This document shows, one piece after another, positions 1 through 8,769 of a stretch of 64,000 nucleotides of DNA. The DNA is taken from assembly GCF_012224145.1 (NCBI RefSeq), contig NZ_CP041030.1, positions 434,001 through 498,000 of the forward strand, in the 5' to 3' direction. A program made the translations under genes and the position numbers. The stretch comes from Francisella sp. LA112445. Its GTDB lineage: Bacteria; Pseudomonadota; Gammaproteobacteria; Francisellales; Francisellaceae. Under the pieces are notes generated by a model. That model made no database searches. It was not told where the DNA came from and saw only the letters and a program-made list of their open reading frames with translations. Numbering within the stretch: position 1 is the first letter of the stretch; every line of letters begins with the position of its first letter.

Positions 1-231
1 TTTTTATCATGCATTAAATATCTGTTTGGGTGTCCATAACTCACTATAAAAAGTCTAAATAATTATATTAAGTTTTAATTACTTCTTTTAGAATAGTTTA
101 AACCTAATTATTTAAGCCTTCTATGAGGGATATTCTATGAGAAAAATATGTTATATAAGTCATTCATATCTTAAATGATTTATCAAATAATACAAAAGTA
201 CATATAGTATGAAATTTTCCAATATATGTAT

Positions 232-259
232 TTGACTTTTAATCAAAATCCCATATTTA
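232..259 (+). promoter_or_regulatory. possible sigma70 promoter of the RND efflux genes
   Basis: A TTGACT box (232-237) is followed after 16 bases by TATTTA (254-259), about 30 bases before the first codon of the adaptor gene. The rest of the 291 bases before the gene is AT-rich and holds no convincing ORF. AT-rich DNA gives many such matches, so this is weak evidence. Confidence 0.35.
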
Positions 260-291
260 TAAATAATTTTAGAAAAGAGTAATAGAATAAA

Positions 292-1674
292 ATGATTAAC
301 TATAAAAAATATATCAAAATCTTCAAAGAGAAGATTCAAACTAATAAAAAAATATATAGTATTTTTGTGATTATTATATTAATACTAGTATGGTCAATAT
401 TAGGTGATATTGGATTAATTATAGGAGTTATATATTTAATCTTAAGATTACCAATTATTAAAAAACAAATTGCCAAGTTAAGAAATAGAAAGATATTTTC
501 TATATTTGTGATTGTTGTAACTTTCCTTATATTTGGTTTAATTTTTGGATCTGCTGAATTAATGCAGACATTAACTAATTATAGAATGGCAAAGTTCAGA
601 CCTGAGCCAGATAGTGTGACTTCTACTAAGATAAAAGAAACTGGCTGGAAGCGAAGTATTGATACAATTGGTGAAGTTCAAGCTGTTCAAACCACTCAAA
701 TTTCTACGCAATCTGGTGGTATTATTAGTAAAATTAACTTTGTAAGCGGGCAAGAAGTAAAAAAAGGTGATTTGTTATTTGAGCTTGATACTAGCCAATT
801 AAAGGCAGATCTTGAAGAGGCTCTATCAAACTTGAAACTAGCAAGAGTAACATATGAACGTTATAAAAGTTTAGCTAAAGAGCGAGCAACATCTAAAGAA
901 AGTGCTGATAAAGCTGCCGCTAGTTATCTTTCAGCATTAGCTAAAGTGAAAAATATAGAGTCACAGATTGGCTTTAAAGAGGTGAGAGCTCCTTTTGATG
1001 GCAAGATCGGTATTCGAAATATTAGTTTAGGACAGTATTTTAATAATGGGGATAATGCGGCAACTTTAGCAAAAATTAATCCAGTGTTTATTAATTTTGC
1101 AGTGCCACAGAATAAACTAAGTTTAATTCATCTTGGTCAGAGTATAAGCTTTTATTCTGATTCATATAAAGGACAAAAATTTTCTGCAAAAATAACTGCT
1201 ATTAACTCCTTTATCAATAATTCAAATAGATCAATCATTGTTCAGGCAACTTATAAAAATCCTGAACATAAGATACTACCTGGGATGTTTTTGAATATTC
1301 ATATTAACTTACAAAATGAGAAAGACGCTGTGGTAATACCTAGGAATGCTATAAATTATTCTTTATATGGGCAGTCTGTACTAACTCTTACTCAGGAGCT
1401 AGATTCATTAGGAAAACCTAAAAAGGCTATTTATACATCTACTGAGGTAGATGGAATGAAAACAGTTAGAACAAATAAAAACTTATATAAAGTAGGAGAG
1501 GTCAATATTAAGGTTTTGGAAACTCGTAATAATCTAGCTTTAGTTTCGGGTTTAAAACCAAATACTATGATTGTTACCTCAGGTCAAAATAAGGTTCATA
1601 AAGGCATGGATGTTATGCTGAATAATACCATTAAGTTGGATAATAATATTTATACTCAAGGTGATGATATATAA
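292..1674 (+). CDS. RND efflux periplasmic adaptor (membrane fusion protein)
   Basis: Periplasmic adaptor of a tripartite efflux pump, expected to link the inner-membrane RND transporter encoded just downstream to an outer-membrane channel. The biotinyl-lipoyl-like half motif around residues 140-165 (SGQEVKKGDLLFELD), the helical hairpin (about 165-215), the second lipoyl half (RAPFDGKIG) and the beta-barrel and membrane-proximal domains to the C-terminus are recognisable. The N-terminus is unusually long: hydrophobic stretches at about residues 20-60 and 65-85 precede the lipoyl region, where most adaptors have one signal or anchor. The stop codon overlaps the transporter start by one base (TAATG), so the two are translationally coupled. 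No TolC-type gene lies nearby. A likely promoter precedes the gene. The substrate cannot be told from sequence. Confidence 0.9.
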   Translation: MINYKKYIKIFKEKIQTNKKIYSIFVIIILILVWSILGDIGLIIGVIYLILRLPIIKKQIAKLRNRKIFSIFVIVVTFLIFGLIFGSAELMQTLTNYRMAKFRPEPDSVTSTKIKETGWKRSIDTIGEVQAVQTTQISTQSGGIISKINFVSGQEVKKGDLLFELDTSQLKADLEEALSNLKLARVTYERYKSLAKERATSKESADKAAASYLSALAKVKNIESQIGFKEVRAPFDGKIGIRNISLGQYFNNGDNAATLAKINPVFINFAVPQNKLSLIHLGQSISFYSDSYKGQKFSAKITAINSFINNSNRSIIVQATYKNPEHKILPGMFLNIHINLQNEKDAVVIPRNAINYSLYGQSVLTLTQELDSLGKPKKAIYTSTEVDGMKTVRTNKNLYKVGEVNIKVLETRNNLALVSGLKPNTMIVTSGQNKVHKGMDVMLNNTIKLDNNIYTQGDDI

Positions 1675-4600
1675 TGAAATTTATTGATATTTTTATATGT
1701 AGACCAATATTATCAATAGCTATAAGCTTGATGATAATTGTTGTTGGTATTGGGTCATATTTTACGTTACAAGTAAGACAGTACCCTTATTTAAATAGTG
1801 CAAATATTACTGTAACTACCACTTATCCCGGAGCTAGTCCATCGACAATACAGGCTTTTGTTACAAGACCTATAGAAGAGTCTGTGGGAGCTACTAGAGG
1901 GATTGATTATATGACCTCTCAGTCAGCATTAGGAACAAGTACAATAACGTTATACGTTAAGTTAGGAGATGACCCAAATACTGTGTTATCTGAAGTCGTA
2001 CAAAATGTGAATGCTGTTTTAAATAAACTTCCGAAAGATGCTTATTCTCCTACAATAAAGCTGCATCCGGCATCAACATTTCCTCCTTTGTTGTTAGCAT
2101 TTACTAGTAAGAGCATGACTATACCTCAAATATCTGCTTATATAAATGCAGCAATAGTTCCAAAGCTACATTCTGAAGGAGGCTTGTCTGATGTTCTTGT
2201 GTGGGGGAATGAGCCATATGCAATGAGAGTTTTTCCAAATAAAAATAAAATGGCAGAATATGGGATTTCTCCAAGCGATTTAAACAATGCTATAGCAGCA
2301 AATAGTTTAGTTTCTGCAGGAGGGCAAATTCAAGGGCCATACCTAAACTATACATTAAATCCTGAGACAAGTATTTCTGATGCTCAAAGCTATAAAGATT
2401 TAATTATCAAAAAATCTAATGATCAAGTTATAAGATTAAGAGATGTAGCTAAAGTTCAGTTAGGTCCTCAGGATTATAAAACTTATGTTCAATTTCAAGG
2501 TAAGCCTACTGTATTAGTAGGGCCTGTTGTATCTCCAGATGCTAATATCCTTACTGTAGTAGATAGATTGGTAAAAAGTGTTCCAGAAATTAGAAAAACT
2601 CTTCCAAATGGTTTAGATCTTACGATAGCATATAATAGTACGGTATATATTAAAGATTCAATTAAAGACGTTGTTTATACATTAATTGAGGCAATTATTA
2701 TTGTTGCTTTTGTAATTTTCTTATTCTTAGGGTCATTTAGGGCAGTACTTATCCCTATTGTATCTGTGCCACTATGTTTAATAGGTAGTTTCTTCTTGAT
2801 GAAAATCATGGGATTCTCTATAAACCTTCTGACCTTGTTAGCAATGATATTATCAATAGGTCTTGTAGTAGATGATGCTATTGTTGTGTTAGAGAATATA
2901 CATCGACATATTGAAGATGGTCTAGATCCTTTTACTGCAACGATTAAAGGAGCAAGAGAGGTTGCAACACCTCTTATACTGATGTGTCTTACACTAGTTA
3001 TTGTTTATGCGCCAATAGGCATGATGAATGGATTAACTGGGCAGTTATTTACTGAGTTTGCATATTCCTTAGCAGGAACAGTTCTGATATCAGGACTTGT
3101 TGCATATACTTTATCTCCAATGTTATGCTCAAAAATTCTTCAAGAAAATACATCAGAGTCAAAATTTGCACAATTTATAAATCATGCTCTTGATAATGCA
3201 GCTAGTACATATAAAAAGCTACTAATAATGGTACTAGATGTTAAGCCTACCTTCATTGTAATTGCAATAGTTGTTTTAATCAGTTGTTTTGTAATGGTAC
3301 GTGGAATAAAATCTGAATTAGCACCAGTAGAAGATCAAAATTATGTTGGTGTAATGGCAACAACACCTTCAGCAGCTAATCTTAATTATCTAAAAGTTTT
3401 TAGCTCAGCATTAGCTAAAGTTCAAGATAAGATTCCTGGTAAACAATATTCGTTTGTTTTAGATGGAGTAATGGGTACAAACTCAATTATTGGAGCAGTT
3501 GTTATGAAACCTTCAAATGAAAGAAGTGTTTCTCAACAAACTACTGCAAAAGTACTTCAGTCTAAGCTAAATGAAATTCCAGGTATGGTTGCTTTTAGCT
3601 ATCAAAATCCATCACTTCCTGGAGTTGATCATGGCGCGGATGTTTCATTAGTGATACAAAGCACAAGTGATTATGTATCAATTAATCAAGTTACAAATAG
3701 TCTTATTGATAAAATGAATAAAAGTGGTTTATTCTCATATGTAAATAGTGATTTACTTTTTGATAACCCTGTTGTCGATTTGTCTATAGATAGAACCAAA
3801 GCAGGTGCTTTAGGTATCACGATGTCAGACATTTCTAAAACATTGCAAAACTCGTATGCAGGTGGGTATATAAATCACTTTTTCTTACAAGGTTATAGTT
3901 TTGAATTAATACCACAGTTACCAAGAAACCAAATGTTAACACAGGAGCAGTTAGGTAGTATATACATTGAATCAGATAAAATAGATAATATGTTTAACTC
4001 AGAAGTTCCTTTATCAGCATTGGTTAGTTTTAAACAGTTGGTCAACCACTAACCTTAAATACTTTCCAGCAACTAAACTCTGTGACTGTATCAGCAATGT
4101 TAAGTCCTGGAGTATCAGAAGGACAGGCAATAGATTATATTAAAAAACTGACTGATAGTAACTTACCTGCGGGTTTTTCATATTCATTTTCTGGAGCATC
4201 ACGCCAATTCCTTCAAAATGGTAATACTATGATGATTGCATTTGGATTTGCTGTGGTTCTTATTTTCCTAGCTTTGGCAGCACAATTTGAGAGTTTTAGA
4301 GATTCTTTAGTTATTCTTGTAACTGTACCTATGGCTATATCAGGAGCGTTAATACCATTGTATTTAGGACAGTTTTTTAATAAAGATTGGGCATCTTTAA
4401 ATATTTATACACAGCTTGGTTTAGTCACACTAATTGGTCTTATATCCAAACAGGGGATTATGGTAGTTGAGTTTGCTAATAAATTACAGGTAGAAGATAA
4501 TCTAAGCAAATATGATGCAATAGTTAAGTCTTCTTCACAGCGATTTAGACCTATATTAATGACTGTATTAGCTATGATTATAGGGGTTTTACCTTTAGTT

Positions 4601-4798
4601 GTAGCTTCAGGAGCAGGATCAGTTAGTCGTCAGTGTATTGGTATTGTTATAGCATCTGGTTTAATGGTAGGAGCTGTGTTTTCTTTATTTATACTACCTG
4701 TTATGTATATGTATATATCATCAGATAAGCAAAAGTCTGTTAGGATGAAAATCGAAAATAAACAGAAAATAGAAAGAGTCAATAATAGAGAAGTATAA
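1674..4798 (+). pseudogene. RND multidrug efflux transporter gene split by a frameshift
   Basis: HAE1-type RND proton/drug antiporter of AcrB/MexB type. The first frame (1674-4052, 792 residues) starts with the typical N-terminal helix (MKFIDIFICRPILS) and carries the TM4 proton-relay pair in LVVDDAIVVLE near residue 400. It ends prematurely with SFKQLVNH. The remaining 240-odd residues, including the last transmembrane helices, continue in another frame up to 4798; the GTG at 4082 is merely internal. Reading the second frame back gives TVGQPLTLNTFQQLNSVTVSAM, the expected family sequence. Thus about 1,040 residues were present and the break lies at 4031-4038. Loss of one copy of a 4-base AAAC/AACA repeat explains it exactly. 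It could be a true pseudogene, a slippage switch or a sequencing error. Confidence 0.85.
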
Positions 4799-4924
4799 AT
4801 CTTCAATATGATTAAATTATAGGTGATCAAAATAGTTTTAGCATATATTGCCCAAAAAAATTTATATAAAGACAAGTATAATATAGAATTACTATAAGCT
4901 TGCTTCTAAATACTTTATTCTTTT

Positions 4925-5722
4925 ATGCTTGGAGATACTTTAACTATTGATTTTGAACCAGATAGTTATTTAGACTCAACAGTTGTATTAAAATCCGAAA
5001 TTAAAAACTATAGTGAAGAGTCTAAATATCATAACCATTCTAAAGCTCAGTTAATATTACCAATAAGAGGATCTGTGCAATCAAATATTGAAGGAGATAT
5101 TTGGGTAGCTCCTCTAGGGAGTGCATTATGGATTCCTAGCTATATTTACCACAATAGTTTGATAAGTAAATATAGTGAAGTATGTATGGTATTTATTAAT
5201 AGATCCATGCTTGAGGAGATGCCAGAGAAAGCTTGTGTAATATATATATCACCATTAATAAAAGAACTAGTTTTACATTTGTCGCAACAAAGAATAGTAG
5301 ACCAATTAAAACCTAAAAATCAAAAAATAGGTAGTGTATTAGCTGATCAACTATCAAATATGTTACCAACTTCTTATAATTTCTCGCTACCTAATGAGGG
5401 TCTTTTGCAAGAGGTGGCTTTAGAGTGGTTTAAAGAACCAATTAAGTATAAGTATATTTCTGATATGGCTTATAGATGTTCAGTTAGTGATAAAACGTTA
5501 TCAAGGAAAATTAAGAAAAATATTGGAATGAGTTTTAGTGATTGGAAAAAACAATTACATATTGTTGTAGCATTACAGAAGTTATATGAAGGTTATTCAG
5601 TAGAATGGGTATCTAGCTATTTGGGATATGAGTCAACGAGTACTTTTGTTACCTTCTTTAAAAGGATTTTTAAATGCTCACCTAAAAAATATATTAAAGA
5701 CTATTGTCAGAATAACTCTTAA
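4925..5722 (+). CDS. AraC-family transcriptional regulator
   Basis: One-component regulator of 265 residues. The N-terminal half looks like a cupin ligand-binding domain (YHNHSKAQLILPIRGSV, then a WVAPLGSALWIPSYIYH stretch typical of AraC-type sensors of this class). The C-terminal 100 residues hold the double helix-turn-helix; the second unit shows the usual SVEWVSSYLGYESTSTFVTFFKRIFKCSPKKY pattern, split here across about residues 218-255. It lies in the same direction 126 bases after the broken RND transporter gene and converges with the MFS gene, overlapping it by four bases. The obvious candidates for its targets are the RND genes or the MFS exporter, but no operator could be identified. 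Confidence 0.88.
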   Translation: MLGDTLTIDFEPDSYLDSTVVLKSEIKNYSEESKYHNHSKAQLILPIRGSVQSNIEGDIWVAPLGSALWIPSYIYHNSLISKYSEVCMVFINRSMLEEMPEKACVIYISPLIKELVLHLSQQRIVDQLKPKNQKIGSVLADQLSNMLPTSYNFSLPNEGLLQEVALEWFKEPIKYKYISDMAYRCSVSDKTLSRKIKKNIGMSFSDWKKQLHIVVALQKLYEGYSVEWVSSYLGYESTSTFVTFFKRIFKCSPKKYIKDYCQNNS

Positions 5723-6918
5723 ATATCCTCGATTGTTATTTTCTCAGGACTTGCAACGAAAAACGAAAAAAGAACCATAATGATTGCTACGCAAATGCAG
5801 ATAGTAAGAGGTAGTTCCCAGCTTGAGGTTATCTGATGGAATAACCCTGCTATAACAGGTCCTAAAGCTGCTAGTATATATGCTACTGATTGAGATTTTC
5901 CAGAAAGAACAGCTGCTATCTGAGCATTACTAGTTCTAACTCCTATCAATATTAAGCTAACCATAAATGTACCACCAATTCCTATTCCTAGTATTACTAC
6001 AGCAATGAATGTAAGAATATTAAGTAAAAGGAATAAAATACCTAAGAAGCTACATAGTGCTAATAATAAAGAAACGATGTTTTTATCCTTTAATGTTTTC
6101 ATTAGAGGGATTATTATTAATACGGGTAAACTAGAAGACATTTGGAATAATCCTGCTAAATAACCAGCATCTTGGATAGAGTAGCCTTGGCTTTCTAAAA
6201 TAGAAGGAAGCCATGTAGAAAGAGTATACATTAAGATCGCACTACTTGATAAAAAAATACTTATCTGCCATGCTATTTTAGATTTCCAAACATGGCTATG
6301 TATATTCGTAGAACTATTGTTTTGGGGTAATAGAGTCTTATTTTTAAACTGAGGTAGCCATATAATTATAGCTATTATACCAAGAATTGCAACACTAGCT
6401 AACGCTAATGAGAGGCTTGAGTTACCAGAGAAAGAAAATTTTTGTGCTAGATGCATAACGGGTATCATTAAGCTAATAGTTACCCAAGATCCCAATCCCA
6501 TCATTAGTCCATATATTGATATCATGAGAGGTATGTTATTTGGGAACTTTTGTTTTATAAAAACAGGCATAAGAACATTAGATATAGTAATGCCGATGCC
6601 AATAATGATAGTACCTAGGAATATTGAGTATGTATTTATATGGGAGCGTATTACTATTCCGACGCTTATTAGCACTAGAGATATCATCAAGTTTGCTTCT
6701 AGAGAGCGTTTTTTTGCAAAGGAAGATATAAATAATGATAACGTTGCAAAAATTAGCAATGGTAAGCTGACCAATAATCCAGCAGTTACAGGAGATATAT
6801 TGATCATATTTACAATATTGCTAAGAAGAGGTGATATAGATGTAATAGGGGCTCTTAAAATGGCAGCTATTAAAACAATTCCAATAAAGGAAATAAAGAT
6901 ATGTTTAGTATTTTTCAT
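5719..6918 (-). CDS. MFS transporter, CynX/NimT-like
   Basis: Major facilitator protein of 399 residues with about twelve hydrophobic segments, starting MKNTKHIFISFIGIVLIAAILRAPI. The early RAPITSISPLL segment and the overall pattern resemble the CynX/NimT (cyanate and nitroimidazole transporter) branch of the MFS. Transport substrate is unknown. The gene faces the AraC regulator tail to tail with a 4-base overlap of coding ends. An ATG right after a short AT-rich leader is the natural start. Nothing looks truncated. Confidence 0.82.
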   Translation of the reverse strand: MKNTKHIFISFIGIVLIAAILRAPITSISPLLSNIVNMINISPVTAGLLVSLPLLIFATLSLFISSFAKKRSLEANLMISLVLISVGIVIRSHINTYSIFLGTIIIGIGITISNVLMPVFIKQKFPNNIPLMISIYGLMMGLGSWVTISLMIPVMHLAQKFSFSGNSSLSLALASVAILGIIAIIIWLPQFKNKTLLPQNNSSTNIHSHVWKSKIAWQISIFLSSSAILMYTLSTWLPSILESQGYSIQDAGYLAGLFQMSSSLPVLIIIPLMKTLKDKNIVSLLLALCSFLGILFLLLNILTFIAVVILGIGIGGTFMVSLILIGVRTSNAQIAAVLSGKSQSVAYILAALGPVIAGLFHQITSSWELPLTICICVAIIMVLFSFFVASPEKITIEDI

Positions 6919-7039
6919 TTGATTGTTTATAGGTTCTGACGCATTTGTATATTATGATCTTTATTTCTTTTTTCTGGGAGACTATTTATTTGGTTTAAAG
7001 GACATTTTAAATTAAAACAAGCATATTTAAATAAGGTAT

Positions 7040-7660
7040 TTACCCCTTAAAGCCAGTTGCTACAATATAGAACTCTCGTGATTTGGGTCTTGAAGATTTA
7101 GGTTTAAATTGAATTACCTTAGTAAAAGATTCTTTAACTAACTTTAGATACTCATCGCTCCCTTGCCCTTGAAAAACTTTTGCTACAAATATCCCATTGT
7201 TTTTAAGGTTAGTATTAGCAAAATCTAAAGCTAGCTCTAAAAGGTATATTGATTTGGCTTGATCAGATGTTTTATTACCGCTAAGATTAGGTGCCATATC
7301 TGATACTATACAATCAATTTTCTGTCCATTAACAAGATCATTCAGCTTTTCATAAGTCTCATCACTTGAGAAATCACCCTGAATAAAGTCAACTCCGGCT
7401 ATAGGTGCCATCTCAAGCAGGTCAAGAGCAATAAGTTTGCTATTATTACCAATATATTTTACAATCTGCTCAGACCATCCACCTGGTGCAGCACCAAGAT
7501 CAACCACGAAAGTATTTGGCTTGAAAATTTTATATTTATCTTGAATCTCAAGGATTTTAAAACTTGCTCTACTTCGATAGCCTAGCTTATTTGCTTGTTT
7601 AACATAAAAATCAGAAGTATGATCTTGCATCCAACGTTTAGTATTTGAGGCTTTTGACAT
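7040..7660 (-). CDS. rlmE: 23S rRNA 2'-O-methyltransferase RlmE (FtsJ)
   Basis: Heat-shock methyltransferase that 2'-O-methylates U2552 in the A-loop of 23S rRNA with S-adenosylmethionine. The 206 residues match the family length. The N-terminus has the RNA-binding [16 protein letters not shown] stretch with the family lysine. Motif I is [14 protein letters not shown] (about residues 53-66), followed by the catalytic-tetrad aspartate in [12 protein letters not shown] later lysine in FVAKVFQG and the C-terminal [18 protein letters not shown] complete the K-D-K-E set. In E. coli the gene is next to ftsH; here it stands alone, divergent from the small lipoprotein gene. Confidence 0.95.
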   Translation of the reverse strand: MSKASNTKRWMQDHTSDFYVKQANKLGYRSRASFKILEIQDKYKIFKPNTFVVDLGAAPGGWSEQIVKYIGNNSKLIALDLLEMAPIAGVDFIQGDFSSDETYEKLNDLVNGQKIDCIVSDMAPNLSGNKTSDQAKSIYLLELALDFANTNLKNNGIFVAKVFQGQGSDEYLKLVKESFTKVIQFKPKSSRPKSREFYIVATGFKG

Positions 7661-7778
7661 TTAGAATTATGGATTATTCTTATTTAAGATTTAATATTAT
7701 AAATAATTTCTGTCTTAAGTTAAAAGTTTTTATAATTCATTTAGGTTGATAAGTATATTAAAAAAAAAGCTTTACCGT

Positions 7779-7784
7779 TATAAT
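7779..7784 (+). promoter_or_regulatory. -10 element of the lipoprotein gene promoter
   Basis: A perfect TATAAT lies 31 bases before the lipoprotein start codon in the divergent gap with rlmE. No convincing -35 box is placed 16-18 bases upstream; a run of nine A residues occupies that area and may act as an UP-like element. The call rests on the -10 match and its position. Confidence 0.4.
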
Positions 7785-7815
7785 TTGTGATATTAAATAT
7801 ATTGTTTTTAATAGA

Positions 7816-8289
7816 ATGAATAAAAAAATTTTAGCAATGTGCTTAATCTCGTTGGCTATAAGCTCATGTACAACTGTAAGTGAAGGTATAGATGATAATA
7901 TAGAGCATTATAAGAAGTTAACTAGATATAGCGAAATAAGGGCCGTTGATTATACAACGCATACAAATAGTGTTGAAGGTGTTGATTTTCTAGTTGCAAA
8001 CTATCCAGATCAAATAATTAATCTTGATGGAAGTAATGATTTCGATAAGAGATATAATAAGCTAATTAGTTACTTGAAAGATAATGGTTATACCATTATG
8101 TCTAATCAGAAGCTTCCTCTTACAGCAACTGTGATTGCTGAGGTTAATAAGCCTATGCCAGACCTTAAGTATATAGGTGTTATAATGCAACAAAATACTC
8201 GATTGCAGCAAACTGTCTATAATATCTCTTATGGAGGTAATAAATTTAAAGCACGTCAGTTTTATAATGACTACAAAAAAACACTATGA
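7816..8289 (+). CDS. hypothetical lipoprotein
   Basis: 157-residue protein with a lipoprotein signal: basic start (MNKK), hydrophobic core and a lipobox ending in ISSC at Cys18. The mature part is predicted soluble and contains no motif I recognise. The C-terminus runs past the stop of lspA on the other strand by six bases, so the two genes are convergent. Probably an envelope lipoprotein conserved in Francisella; function unknown. Confidence 0.75.
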   Translation: MNKKILAMCLISLAISSCTTVSEGIDDNIEHYKKLTRYSEIRAVDYTTHTNSVEGVDFLVANYPDQIINLDGSNDFDKRYNKLISYLKDNGYTIMSNQKLPLTATVIAEVNKPMPDLKYIGVIMQQNTRLQQTVYNISYGGNKFKARQFYNDYKKTL

Positions 8290-8769
8290 TTTTTTCTTGG
8301 TGAATAAAGAGGCAAGGATTAATAATATAACTCCACATGTAATAGCAGAGTCAGCTATGTTAAATGATGGCCAGTGATAATTCCCAATATGAAAATCTAG
8401 AAAATCAACAACGTATCCTCTAAAAGCACGATCATAGAAATTACCTAAAGCCCCACCCAAAATAAGTGAGAATGAAAATAGGTTAAGCTTTGCATCGATA
8501 GGTTGTTTGATAATTAAGTAGATAAGAACTATAGCAGCTATTAATGAGATTATTGAAAACATCACCATTTGCCATGATGTTTGACTATTGCTTAAAAGGC
8601 TAAATGCAGCACCATGATTATACAAGAGGGTAAAGTTGAAAAAGCTAGTTATTTTAACAGGCTGAGCAAACTCTAAAGTAGTATTTGCAATATGCTTTGT
8701 ATATAAATCAGCAGCTATAATAATAATTGCTAAAACAAAATACTTTATTTTAGGTTTAAGCAAATTCAC
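8284..8769 (-). CDS. lspA: lipoprotein signal peptidase (signal peptidase II)
   Basis: Inner-membrane aspartyl protease that cleaves the signal peptide of diacylglyceryl-prolipoproteins. Four transmembrane segments and both catalytic blocks are present: GNFYDR and FNIADSAI near the C-terminus. I chose the GTG at 8769 ([11 protein letters not shown], 161 residues), which fits the normal family length of about 160; the reading frame is open further upstream to an ATG at 8874, but that would put 35 extra residues inside ileS. The start overlaps the ileS stop by 14 bases, so the two are translationally coupled, as in the classical ribF-ileS-lspA arrangement. Globomycin target family. Confidence 0.93.
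   Translation of the reverse strand: MNLLKPKIKYFVLAIIIIAADLYTKHIANTTLEFAQPVKITSFFNFTLLYNHGAAFSLLSNSQTSWQMVMFSIISLIAAIVLIYLIIKQPIDAKLNLFSFSLILGGALGNFYDRAFRGYVVDFLDFHIGNYHWPSFNIADSAITCGVILLILASLFTKKKS

Noticed and set aside
1-291. Small ORFs before the efflux genes (for example a 13-codon frame starting near 137)
   Set aside because: Very short, AT-rich, and without a signal or ribosome binding site; treated as upstream control region.
4082-4798. Separate 238-residue membrane gene starting at GTG
   Set aside because: The frame upstream of the GTG encodes expected RND sequence, so this is the 3' part of the frameshifted transporter and not an independent gene.
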